A stretch of DNA of 38,612 nucleotides from positions 1-38,612 of the forward strand of contig NZ_JASGBH010000015.1 in NCBI RefSeq assembly GCF_030053395.1, in the 5' to 3' direction. Below the pieces are notes generated by a model. The model was not told the DNA's origin. It saw only the letters and a program-made list of their open reading frames with translations, and did no database searches. Origin of the DNA: Limnohabitans lacus (lineage in GTDB: Bacteria > Pseudomonadota > Gammaproteobacteria > Burkholderiales > Burkholderiaceae_C). How positions within the stretch are numbered: the first letter of the stretch is position 1; each line of letters begins with the position of its first letter. Of this stretch, positions 31,018-38,339 are shown in pieces. The position numbers and the translations under genes are program-made.

Positions 31018-32829
31018 ATGAATTTGCATCAATGCCAAGTCGGCACCGACACCCCCCCTCCCACCCAAAGGGGCATCCGCTGCGGCAACCCAACGGCCTT
31101 TCGTGGCTGGGTGATCTGGCTCTTTTGCGCACTCACCTGCGCACTCGTCCCCCTTGCTGCACACGCTCAAAGTGCACGCACATTGGGTTTACGCACCATT
31201 CAAAGCGTCACTGGACTGAGTGCCCCCTCAAGCGCGATGACCTCCGAGACCGTGGCCGTGAACTTTGGGGGAAGCAAACTCGCTGCAGCCAGTGCCAATC
31301 AACAGCAAAAGGTGGCCGATGTTCGACCCATGGCTGTATCTGTGCGCGACTACGGCATGGGCACCATGAGTAAGGCAGAAATGGTGACAGCCGCCAAAGC
31401 CATCATGTCGCCCACCAAAGCCAATCAGATTGCCACCATCATCAAAGGCGTGATGTCCCAAGGCAAAGTGGGCTCTGGGGTGTTCATCTATGAGCAGCAA
31501 GTCAGGCCCAGAGGTGCCACGCGCGACATGAAGCTGTCTTGGGGCGTGACAGTCACGGAAACCGGACATGTCTTTGCCGGCGACCCCAAAGTCGTGGACC
31601 CGGACCCGACCACGGTCTACATGCTCTACACCTCGTTGGCTGCCGAGGCAGGCTTGCCTCAAACATGGACTTATGCCGATGCAGGTGTTTTGAAGTGGCA
31701 GCTCAGGAAACTCGATGGCACGCCGGCCACGGCGTGGACCACCATCAACACTGGGGGGGCATTCGATGAGTCAGGCACGGACAGTGAGTTCAAGGTCAAC
31801 TGCCTGGCCAATAAATTGACTTCTGGCTGTCCAACGGCTTACGTGGATGCCAAAGCCCTCATGGCAGAGACCGCGTCCGTCTCGGCCATGATCGACTACG
31901 TGCGCAAAGTTGCACCCGCTTACAACGAGTCTCAAGATCCATCCACCGGCGAGACGATTTACCAGCCACAAATATCCGTCAGCTACGACCGGCGCGAGTA
32001 CGACCGGACCGGTTGCAGCTCGGGGAATTTCCGAAACATCGGCAGGCGCGGCTACACCCTCAAGACCACGGTGGACCGCTATCAGATGGTAGAGACTGAT
32101 TCTGCAGCCACACGAGTTAATCGGTTTGAGGGCAGCAGCATTTCTCCTACCGAAAATTTTGATGTCAGTAAAACGCTTGACATGACCAGCCAGTCCCTGT
32201 CCAACCAGGTGATCGATAGTTTCTCCAACGCCTTGGTGCCGTCATCCAGTGTGCTGGGGCTGCAATACATGGCACCGATCACCACCTACAGCACGCTTTC
32301 CAACGCCAACAACATGCGACTGGAGTCCACTCAAAGTGACATGGCCATGAGCTGGGTGCCCGGTGGCAACGGTACCTACAGCCTGTATTTGGGGACCATT
32401 GCCGACAACTATTGGGGCGGGTACGGTGCGGTCTATGACCGCTCCATGACTTTCAACATCAGCAACAAGGATTTGTATTCCAAATTCACCCTGGCTCAAG
32501 CGTCTTTCGACGATTGGCTGATGCTTCAAGTCAATGGCAATGTGGCCTATGTCGGACCTTATGGTGGGGATCGTCTTTCTACTGTTAGCGTTCCCTATAC
32601 GTATTGCGGCGGCGACTGGGGCTGTGAAACCGCATACGAATTAAAAGTCCAGTATGGAGCCAACGCCTTTGGCTGGCCAGAACTCAGTACCAACTGGAGC
32701 CTTGGACTGAATGTTGATTTGCGCCCTTATTTGCGTGCCGGACAAAACACCATCTTCATGCGCACCATTGTGGCCGGAAGAGGAGAAGGCGCGATTCGCA
32801 TCGATGCCACCTCGTGCCTGGCCGATTGA
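31018..32829 (+). CDS. Large secreted protein of unknown function with a carbohydrate-binding-like C-terminus
   Basis: This is a 603-aa protein. A hydrophobic export segment at about residues 31-50 ends AHA. The mature protein is polar with few cysteines. The C-terminal 140 residues (MTFNISNKDLYSKFTLAQAS, FDDWLMLQVNGNVAYVGPYG, then LGLNVDLRPYLRAGQNTIFM) resemble the jelly-roll, PA14/galactose-binding-like end found in TraN-type conjugation surface proteins. That likeness is by eye and not proof. The context (after pilins, before another secreted protein) suggests a surface or tip adhesin for recipient contact. No prepilin site is present. Confidence 0.6.
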   Translation: MNLHQCQVGTDTPPPTQRGIRCGNPTAFRGWVIWLFCALTCALVPLAAHAQSARTLGLRTIQSVTGLSAPSSAMTSETVAVNFGGSKLAAASANQQQKVADVRPMAVSVRDYGMGTMSKAEMVTAAKAIMSPTKANQIATIIKGVMSQGKVGSGVFIYEQQVRPRGATRDMKLSWGVTVTETGHVFAGDPKVVDPDPTTVYMLYTSLAAEAGLPQTWTYADAGVLKWQLRKLDGTPATAWTTINTGGAFDESGTDSEFKVNCLANKLTSGCPTAYVDAKALMAETASVSAMIDYVRKVAPAYNESQDPSTGETIYQPQISVSYDRREYDRTGCSSGNFRNIGRRGYTLKTTVDRYQMVETDSAATRVNRFEGSSISPTENFDVSKTLDMTSQSLSNQVIDSFSNALVPSSSVLGLQYMAPITTYSTLSNANNMRLESTQSDMAMSWVPGGNGTYSLYLGTIADNYWGGYGAVYDRSMTFNISNKDLYSKFTLAQASFDDWLMLQVNGNVAYVGPYGGDRLSTVSVPYTYCGGDWGCETAYELKVQYGANAFGWPELSTNWSLGLNVDLRPYLRAGQNTIFMRTIVAGRGEGAIRIDATSCLAD

Positions 32830-32886
32830 TTTTCCGCTGCTCGAAATGAATTCGACCTCATCGCTGCCTCACCCCAAAGGACGTTC

Positions 32887-34548
32887 ATGAAAACCTCCCT
32901 CATCACCTTCTCTCGCACCTTCAAAAAAGTCGTGTGCACTTTGCTGGCCAACGCCATGGTGTTCACCACCCTGAGCGCACCCTTGCAACAAGTGCAAGCG
33001 CAGACGCCAGAGCAAGTAGGCCAATCCAGCTGGACGATGCCCACCTACCGAAACGAATGCTCGGTGGTGGACTGCGCGTTTCAGTACCAGGTACCAGTGG
33101 ACAAGTGGCAAGAGGTGGCCACGATATTTAACCCACAGGGCCACAGGGGCAAGGTCGATGGGCGGGAGTACTATGCAGGCGAGCAATGGATGGCCCTGGG
33201 CCAGCATGCGGCAGGTGTCTTGGGTCTGTCCAGTGCAGAGGTAGGCCTCAAGGCCTGGATGCAACCGACCATTCAGCCCCATCCTTGGGTAGTGGCCAGA
33301 TTCTTGCCTGAGCGCGGGGAGCTGCGCATCAACATCATCAAAACCTACAAATACCCAGACGGCACCCAAAAACTACTGGTCACCGATTACACCCCGCAGC
33401 ACGGCCGTTGGCACATTGTTCGGCGCATGTTCCGTGACAAATCAGAAAACTCGAGTCCTTACACCCGGGGCATTGATCCGTTTTACCCCAAGCACTCCGG
33501 AGCCCCTTCAGATCCCACGTTCTACAAAATGAACATTGCGGCCGCACAAGTGGCTGTTGGCCAGGCCATGATGCACCATCAAGCCCCCTATGCGTTTTTT
33601 GTAGAAACCTCTTTGCGCCTGGATCAACGCCAGACCACGAGCGGTAACTTGCTCAGAAAGAAAATTACCACCACTACCGTAGGCTACGCCAAGCCCAAGG
33701 TGTACCTGGCAGCCCCCTTGTCGATGTCCACGCAGCGCAACAACGTGACGCCCTCCATGATGGCCGTCATCTGCCCCAGAACGACCACGTGCACACACCC
33801 GGATCAACTGGCTTTTGCAGGCTTTGTATTGGAACACCTTGAGGGTGGCAACATCCCCAACATCGAAGAAGAGATCTATCGCAACGTACAGTCCAAGAGC
33901 AGCTGGACCGGTATTGCCTTTATGCTGGTGACAGCTGCACTCACCTGGGGTGCGGGGGCGATGATCGCGGGTACGGGAAATTGGGCTGTGGCTAATGGGC
34001 AGATTGTGGCGGCAACTGCTGCTGAAGGGGCAATCGCACCAGCAATCGCGGGCACCACCATCGCCGCCGGTGCCGGCATGGGTTACGCCACGATCAACGG
34101 CCTGATCCAGGGTGGCCCGCTGTCCAGCGCTCAGCAAAACTGGCTCGGCCAGATGGGCATGACCCCTGAGCAAGTGAGCATGGGTGTGAGCGATGGCTCA
34201 TACTGCAACAACGCCCACTGCACAGGTTTGTATGCAGCCGCTTCGGCCAAGCACATCCAGTCCGGCAATCCCGGCACGCCAGAGTCAGGCAACAACTTCC
34301 AGGCCACACGCCAGCTCATCGAGGGCAACTGTCCGGTCACGCTGACCCGGGCGCAGTGCCTCGCACAAGGACTTGAGCCCGGTGGCACACCCCGTGCGGA
34401 CACCCACCCCAATATTGCTTACAACGCCAAGGACTTCACAAAGAAGCGCCAAGCTTGCATCAATGCGGGGTATGGCCGCGACCAGAAAACCTTGTACCAC
34501 TGCATGGCCACGGCGTACTACACAGACGAATCTGACAGCCCCGATTGA
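32887..34548 (+). CDS. Secreted protein of unknown function with two Gly/Ala-rich hydrophobic helices
   Basis: This 553-aa product has a signal peptide of about 39 residues ending QAQA. The N-terminal part has several aromatic/basic stretches (WHIVRRMFRDKSENSSPYTR) and no recognised domain. Two hydrophobic segments at about 340-362 (WTGIAFMLVTAALTWGAGAM) and 380-402 (AIAPAIAGTTIAAGAGMGYA) form a possible membrane hairpin. The C-terminal quarter contains seven cysteines, for example YCNNAHCTG and CPVTLTRAQCLAQG. It could be a stabilising surface protein or a membrane-inserting effector; neither is established. AAAGGA lies upstream of the start. It is the last gene before the operon terminator. 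Confidence 0.6.
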   Translation: MKTSLITFSRTFKKVVCTLLANAMVFTTLSAPLQQVQAQTPEQVGQSSWTMPTYRNECSVVDCAFQYQVPVDKWQEVATIFNPQGHRGKVDGREYYAGEQWMALGQHAAGVLGLSSAEVGLKAWMQPTIQPHPWVVARFLPERGELRINIIKTYKYPDGTQKLLVTDYTPQHGRWHIVRRMFRDKSENSSPYTRGIDPFYPKHSGAPSDPTFYKMNIAAAQVAVGQAMMHHQAPYAFFVETSLRLDQRQTTSGNLLRKKITTTTVGYAKPKVYLAAPLSMSTQRNNVTPSMMAVICPRTTTCTHPDQLAFAGFVLEHLEGGNIPNIEEEIYRNVQSKSSWTGIAFMLVTAALTWGAGAMIAGTGNWAVANGQIVAATAAEGAIAPAIAGTTIAAGAGMGYATINGLIQGGPLSSAQQNWLGQMGMTPEQVSMGVSDGSYCNNAHCTGLYAAASAKHIQSGNPGTPESGNNFQATRQLIEGNCPVTLTRAQCLAQGLEPGGTPRADTHPNIAYNAKDFTKKRQACINAGYGRDQKTLYHCMATAYYTDESDSPD

Positions 34549-34568
34549 TCTGGACAGGGCACCAATGC

Positions 34569-34592
34569 AAAGGGCCGCTGATGCGGCCCTTT
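34569..34592. terminator. Bidirectional terminator at the end of the pilus operon
   Basis: AAAGGGCCGC (34569-34578) and GCGGCCCTTT (34583-34592) form a perfect 10-bp stem around TGAT. It lies 21 bases after the last plus-strand stop and 23 bases from the end of the convergent minus-strand gene, so it probably serves both. Confidence 0.85.
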
Positions 34593-34614
34593 GTGATGGA
34601 CATGAATATTATGT

Positions 34615-35196
34615 TCATTCCTTGGCGAACTTTTGATCACGCCAGTTCCAGCCATCGCACACTGCTCCACCGCCAATGAATGCCGTGGTGGCACCTTTGC
34701 CGCCATCCCAGTAGCAGCCGGACTCCTTGGTGGCGTCTTTGGCTTTGCGAGCGATGCGTTTGACGACTCCAGGTTTTGTAATTAGGCCATCACGTGAAAT
34801 GAACAAATTGACTTCCAATATGTCGTCAGCTTCGATATGCATATTTGAAGGTGCAAGGGCTGTTGTCGTTTTGAGGCCCTCCATACCCCACACCTTTGTT
34901 TGATACACACCGGCGACTCGTTGCCACTTGGCAATGTCTGGACAAACATTCTCGGCAGTCCAAGTATTGACTGAAGACGACATAATCTCTGTCAATTCTT
35001 GCTTGCCACAGTGCTTCGCATAGTCTTTGATCTCGGTTAGCTTTTTAGGTGCACCCGGCACCACAACATAGATGGACTGCTCACCAGGATTGAACTGAGT
35101 CAAAATGTCTTTGGGCTTGTAGGTGCCAGCACACCCCCCCAACCCCAACAAGACTGCGGTTGACACGAGCAATGCAAAAGTGCGGAAAGTTTTCAT
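34615..35196 (-). CDS. Lipoprotein of unknown function
   Basis: This 193-aa product has a signal peptide ending in the lipobox LGGC (Cys about residue 22). The mature part has four further cysteines (KHCG, ENVC, ESGC, GAVC). It also has a central beta-rich segment (IEADDILEVNLFISRDGLIT). The ATG at 35196 has GGGAGA six bases upstream. No family is recognised. Small lipoproteins beside transfer operons are sometimes entry-exclusion proteins, but nothing here proves that. It shares a 5' leader motif with the glycine-zipper gene at 37618. Confidence 0.75.
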   Translation of the reverse strand: MKTFRTFALLVSTAVLLGLGGCAGTYKPKDILTQFNPGEQSIYVVVPGAPKKLTEIKDYAKHCGKQELTEIMSSSVNTWTAENVCPDIAKWQRVAGVYQTKVWGMEGLKTTTALAPSNMHIEADDILEVNLFISRDGLITKPGVVKRIARKAKDATKESGCYWDGGKGATTAFIGGGAVCDGWNWRDQKFAKE

Positions 35197-35212
35197 GAGC
35201 GGTCTCCCTTTG

Positions 35213-35251
35213 ATGATTCATTAACGATTAACTTACACGAGCCGTTGACAG
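35213..35251 (-). promoter_or_regulatory. Shared upstream element of the lipoprotein gene
   Basis: Reading on the minus strand, CTGTCA (35251-35246) is followed after 20 bases by GTTAATGAA (35225-35217), about 20 bases before the start codon. The same arrangement (TTGTCA, 20 bases, GTTAATGAA) precedes the gene at 37618. It is probably a promoter or common regulator site. The 20-base gap is long for a plain sigma-70 promoter. Confidence 0.45.
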
Positions 35252-35254
35252 CCC

Positions 35255-35383
35255 CTATGCCTCGAGCATTGATTCAAGCCTGGCAATGGCATCTTCAATA
35301 ACCTCAGGTGGTGCCGTTTCGATTTTTCTTGCATCACGCGCATTCAAATCGGGGTCGCTGTAGAAAACGGAATTTAAAGCACG
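35255..35383 (-). pseudogene. C-terminal remnant of an unidentified gene
   Basis: Bounded by TAG at 35384-35386 and TAG at 35255-35257, the minus strand reads SVFYSDPDLNARDARKIETA and then PPEVIEDAIARLESMLEA. There is no ATG. It looks like genuine coding sequence without a beginning. No family is recognised. Confidence 0.4.
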
Positions 35384-35438
35384 CTAAGCTGCCACAGACT
35401 GGCTTCAACCCTTTTACACAAATCTTCGGACACGCTCG

Positions 35439-35834
35439 TCAACGAATCAATGTCATGCCTGCATGCTTGGCGGCCCCAGCATCGAAAGTCATGGTCTCTG
35501 TGCACCCTGCATTCGAGGCCGTGCGCTCGATCAGGCAATCTGCGAAATCAGCCTTACCGGCGTCAAAGACACGCAAGGCCCGCAGAACCTGTTCAGCTCG
35601 CTCGACAACAATTTGTTTGGCCCGAAGCAGACCCTCGAAAGCCTCTTTCACCTGCGACCCCGTCAAGTCGTAGCAAGAGGTCAAGACCCAATAAAGCTCG
35701 ATCACAGACACCAAGGTAACGAACCCCTGGTGATCTGCATCCAATGATTCAATCAAGGCAGCAGCTTTTGCCGACTGCTTTGCATCATCTTGCATGATGT
35801 AGCGCACCAGCACATTTGTATCAAGGCCGATCAT
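35439..35834 (-). CDS. vapC: PIN-domain toxin (VapC family)
   Basis: This 131-aa PIN-domain RNase is the toxin of a type II toxin-antitoxin pair. The N-terminal IGLDTNVLVRYIMQDD carries the first catalytic Asp. A conserved Glu lies in VSVIELYWVL, FADCLIE carries the next Asp, and TFDAGAAKH is the C-terminal acidic site. All expected acidic residues are present, so it is likely active. The start overlaps the antitoxin stop by four bases. Confidence 0.92.
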   Translation of the reverse strand: MIGLDTNVLVRYIMQDDAKQSAKAAALIESLDADHQGFVTLVSVIELYWVLTSCYDLTGSQVKEAFEGLLRAKQIVVERAEQVLRALRVFDAGKADFADCLIERTASNAGCTETMTFDAGAAKHAGMTLIR

Positions 35835-36073
35835 CTTGCACTGGCTCCACGCTTGGCGATGGCTTTGTTCATGTCTTCGATCGACACGCGCTTGCTTGTC
35901 TTTCCAAATTTGCCCTTGAGTTCCGTGATGCTGCGATTGGCCGCAACAAACTCAAATCGGTCTGGCGCTATTTGCACGAACTCGACACGATCACCTGTAT
36001 CTACCTTGAGTGCGTGGCGCACGCCAACTGGGATAGTGATCTGTCCTTTGGTGGTCAGTGTTGCAGTGGTCAT
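35831..36073 (-). CDS. vapB: AbrB/MazE-type antitoxin paired with VapC
   Basis: This is an 80-aa swapped-hairpin (SpoVT/AbrB) DNA-binding antitoxin. The N-terminal LTTKGQITIPVGVRHALKV is the hallmark. The C-terminus (ITELKGKFGKTSKRVSIEDM) is the toxin-wrapping part. The ATG at 36073 is chosen because GGAG lies six bases upstream. An ATG four codons earlier has no ribosome binding site. It precedes and overlaps vapC, as usual for such pairs. Confidence 0.9.
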   Translation of the reverse strand: MTTATLTTKGQITIPVGVRHALKVDTGDRVEFVQIAPDRFEFVAANRSITELKGKFGKTSKRVSIEDMNKAIAKRGASAR

Positions 36074-36090
36074 GTGGCACTCCATTTACC

Positions 36091-36106
36091 CTTACTTTAA
36101 TGTAAG
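36091..36106. promoter_or_regulatory. Near-palindromic operator of the vapBC-like pair
   Basis: CTTACTTTAATGTAAG has seven of eight base pairs matching and lies about 18 bases before the antitoxin start. A -35-like TTGCTT overlaps it on the minus strand. AbrB-type antitoxins typically repress their own operon by binding such sites. Confidence 0.55.
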
Positions 36107-36135
36107 CAATGACAGGTGTCAAGCGGTTTCAAGAA

Positions 36136-36255
36136 TCAATCGGATGTTTTCGTGGGTACATGGCCGAGCTCAGTCGGGGCCAGTCGCCACTGATCTTTGA
36201 TGCACACATCCCAAGCACCGGCATACTCCTTGAGGTCATTGCCTGGTGATGCCAT
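36136..36255 (-). pseudogene. Small ORF or remnant downstream of higA, possibly toxin-derived
   Basis: An ATG at 36255 opens 39 codons reading MASPGNDLKEYAGAWDVCIK and then DQWRLAPTE to the stop at 36136. The frame continues that of higA, past its stop. PGNDL-KEY-GAWDVCIKDQWRL loosely resembles the central strands of RelE/HigB toxins (WSVRINDQWR), suggesting a degraded toxin. There is no obvious ribosome binding site. The resemblance is weak. Confidence 0.3.
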
Positions 36256-36273
36256 CAACCTGCCGCCAGAGAT

Positions 36274-36597
36274 TCAAGCGGTCGCCAGCACCAGAACTGA
36301 CAAAGGCTTGACCTTGCGAATCACTGTCTTGGTCCTCTGCTCAGCAGCCCAAAGATCGTATGAGGCTTGCATGCCAAGCCATACATCAGCCCGTCCGCCA
36401 TGTTCCACACCCAACCACCGCTCCAGGCGCAAGGCCATTTCCGGCGACACCGCAGCCGCGCCGTTTAACACACGCGAAAGAGTTGGGCGCGTGACACCGA
36501 GGGCTTGTGCCGCATCAGTGACGGTCATGCCCACGGCAGGCAAAACGTCATCTCGCAGCGTCAGCCCTGGATGGGGTGGGTTGTGCATTCTGTTCAT
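36274..36597 (-). CDS. higA: HigA-type antitoxin
   Basis: This is a 107-aa antitoxin with an XRE-type helix-turn-helix (MTVTDAAQALGVTRPTLSRV and LNGAAAVSPEMALRLERWLG). The N-terminal NPPHPGLTLRDDVLP is the classical HigA signature. The ATG at 36597 has GAGG eight bases upstream. The open frame extends further up but has no better start. It follows higB, the toxin-first order typical of higBA. Confidence 0.93.
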   Translation of the reverse strand: MNRMHNPPHPGLTLRDDVLPAVGMTVTDAAQALGVTRPTLSRVLNGAAAVSPEMALRLERWLGVEHGGRADVWLGMQASYDLWAAEQRTKTVIRKVKPLSVLVLATA

Positions 36598-36607
36598 CTC
36601 TTGTACC

Positions 36608-36886
36608 TCAGTGGTAATCCTGGTAGTCCACCAAGATCGCATTTCCATCATCAAACCGAAACGTCAAGCGCCAATTGCCACCGACCGATACCGCCCAGTG
36701 CCCATCAAGTCCTCCAGACAGGGGGTGAAGCCGCCAGCCCGGCAGATTCATATCCCGTGCTGCCTGAGCTTGGTTCAACTGTGCCAATTGCCTGGCCAGC
36801 CTGGCCGCATGCGCCGCCTGGATGCCTGCCTTTGTTCCATTTTTGAAAAAGGCCTCTATGCCTTTGTGCGCGAAGGTCTTGATCAT
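36608..36886 (-). CDS. higB: HigB-type toxin (RelE superfamily)
   Basis: This is a 92-aa ribosome-dependent mRNA interferase. The sequence begins MIKTFAHKGIEAFFKNG and has LPGWRLHPLSGGLDGHWAVS followed by GNWRLTFRFDDGNA and VDYQDYH. This is the full HigB pattern, including the C-terminal YH. The next gene starts 10 bases downstream. Length is normal for the family. Confidence 0.93.
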   Translation of the reverse strand: MIKTFAHKGIEAFFKNGTKAGIQAAHAARLARQLAQLNQAQAARDMNLPGWRLHPLSGGLDGHWAVSVGGNWRLTFRFDDGNAILVDYQDYH

Positions 36887-36895
36887 TCACGTGAA
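36886..36895. promoter_or_regulatory. Palindrome at the higB start
   Basis: TTCACGTGAA is a perfect 10-bp palindrome that covers the first base of the higB start codon. A TTGACA on the minus strand lies about 26-31 bases upstream of the start codon, with no good -10 at normal spacing. HigA proteins repress from such sites, so this is a likely operator. Confidence 0.45.
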
Positions 36896-36991
36896 GTGTG
36901 ACGCTACGCGACACAGATGTCAATGACCAGTGACACGTTTCGACATGAATTTCTTTCCTGTTTTCGGCACATAGAGGCCACCACTCAGCAC

Positions 36992-37618
36992 TCAATACAG
37001 GCCGTGCGCACCAAAGTGGATGTGGGCCCGAATTGGCCATGGGCGATGATGCACCGCTGAGGGGACATGAATCACACGCGGCGGAATGTAGGCCACTGGA
37101 GGTGGAACGTAAATCGAGCTTTGAGGTAACGCCGCGGGTTGAGAGGTAGCAACCGGCACAGCGCTTGATATGCCCAAGGGCGTGACTTGGACTGTCAGGG
37201 TAGGCCCCGGGTCCTGAGCCAATTGCACGCTGTGAGTTTTGCCTGCGTATTCGTAACCGACATTGAAGCCGACTTGTCGGTTCTCGATGACCGTTTGGGT
37301 CGTGCAAGTTGTGACGGGTTGATTGCTGCTTATGCTCTCCATCTGGTCACCCAAAAGGGCACCCCCGATAGCACCCACCACTGTGCCCAGACCACGGCCA
37401 TCGCTAAGCGCTGTGCCGATGGCACCCCCTGCGATAGAGCCCAGCATCGCCCCAGCCCCACTTGTGCCCGCATTCACAGGAACGCTTTGAGTGCAGGTCT
37501 GGTGCGGGACAGCCACTTGTTGATAGACGGGTGTTCGCGATATGACTCGAGCCACGTCCTGAGCTTGAGCCCCTGCGCACATTGTGAGCAAAGCGATTGC
37601 GGCGACCATGTTTTGCAT
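36992..37618 (-). CDS. Glycine-zipper envelope protein (17-kDa antigen type)
   Basis: This is a 208-aa exported protein. The signal peptide is residues 1-19 (ending AQA). A glycine-zipper 2TM region at about 54-92 (MLGSIAGGAIGTALSDGRGL and GTVVGAIGGALLGDQ) is followed by a beta-rich part with RQVGFNVGYEYAGKTHSV and PGPTLTVQVTPLG. The C-terminus is rich in Pro, His and Val. It resembles Rickettsia 17-kDa surface antigen-like and SlyB-like proteins of the outer membrane, though no lipobox Cys is present. GGAGAG lies upstream of the ATG. It is likely host-derived cargo. Confidence 0.85.
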   Translation of the reverse strand: MQNMVAAIALLTMCAGAQAQDVARVISRTPVYQQVAVPHQTCTQSVPVNAGTSGAGAMLGSIAGGAIGTALSDGRGLGTVVGAIGGALLGDQMESISSNQPVTTCTTQTVIENRQVGFNVGYEYAGKTHSVQLAQDPGPTLTVQVTPLGISSAVPVATSQPAALPQSSIYVPPPVAYIPPRVIHVPSAVHHRPWPIRAHIHFGAHGLY

Positions 37619-37633
37619 GGAGGTCTCTCCTTA

Positions 37634-37672
37634 GTGTTTCATTAACGCTCAATCCAGGTAGTACGCTGACAA
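37634..37672 (-). promoter_or_regulatory. Shared upstream element of the glycine-zipper gene
   Basis: On the minus strand TTGTCA (37672-37667), 20 bases, then GTTAATGAA (37646-37638) lie about 20 bases before the start. This matches the element at 35213-35251 in sequence, spacing and distance to the gene. Confidence 0.45.
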
Positions 37673-37721
37673 GGGTTCAATTCCGATCACGGCTCTTTTT
37701 TTCTTCGAAGCAAGGATTGGT

Positions 37722-38039
37722 CTACTCAGTGAATACTTCTTGCAGCGTCATTAACGTTGCCGTCAATGCCTTCGCTGAGACGGCTCCCAACTTCTTGGCC
37801 AGACGCACCTTATCTACAGTCCGCAACTGGTCGAGCACAATCAACCCCCTCTTGCCCGCATGTGTTACCGGCACTCGAAACGGCGCAGTAAAACCTTTCG
37901 AGGTCATAGGGGCCACAATCACGGTTCGCAAGTTGTCATTCAACTCAGCGGGCGAGATCACAACACAAGGACGTGCCTTATTGATTTCACTACCAACAGT
38001 TGGGTCTAAATGCACAAGCCAAATCTCACCGCGCCTCAC
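37722..38039 (-). CDS. mazF: MazF/PemK-type mRNA interferase toxin
   Basis: This is a 105-aa toxin that cuts mRNA. The sequence begins MRRGEIWLVHLDPTVGSEIN, followed by KARPCVVISPAELND, then VIVAPMTSKG and GLIVLDQLRTVDKVRL. These are the conserved strands and catalytic Arg/Thr of MazF. Length is normal. The start overlaps the antitoxin stop by four bases. Confidence 0.95.
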   Translation of the reverse strand: MRRGEIWLVHLDPTVGSEINKARPCVVISPAELNDNLRTVIVAPMTSKGFTAPFRVPVTHAGKRGLIVLDQLRTVDKVRLAKKLGAVSAKALTATLMTLQEVFTE

Positions 38040-38290
38040 CAGACCAACCCCGCATCGTCAGCGTTGCCGAACTCACCCATCAACAAAGTATCGTTGCCAT
38101 TGGCCGCAACGGCTGTTGCAGCGTCGGCCCAGCCCTCGCGGACCTTCTTGGCGGGTTTGCTCAGAACGATGTGTCCGTTTTCCAATGTGACACTGGCCGT
38201 TACCTGATTTTCCAGTCCTGCCTGTGCCAAAAGTGGCTTGGGCAATACCACGCCCTTGCTGTTCCCAATGGTCCTGATTGCAATTTCCAT
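38036..38290 (-). CDS. mazE: MazE-type antitoxin
   Basis: This is an 84-aa AbrB-fold antitoxin. The sequence begins MEIAIRTIGNSKGVVLPKPL, the MazE hallmark, and its C-terminus wraps the toxin. The ATG at 38290 is chosen for the GGAGA five bases upstream. A strong promoter lies just before it. It is translationally coupled to mazF. Confidence 0.93.
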   Translation of the reverse strand: MEIAIRTIGNSKGVVLPKPLLAQAGLENQVTASVTLENGHIVLSKPAKKVREGWADAATAVAANGNDTLLMGEFGNADDAGLVW

Positions 38291-38310
38291 GATCTTCTCC
38301 AGTTGCAACA

Positions 38311-38339
38311 ATGTTAATCCATACCCTTCTTGATGTCAA
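38311..38339 (-). promoter_or_regulatory. mazEF promoter
   Basis: On the minus strand the -35 is TTGACA (38339-38334), exact consensus. The -10 is TAACAT (38316-38311), with a 17-base spacer. The mazE start is about 20 bases further on. Confidence 0.75.
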
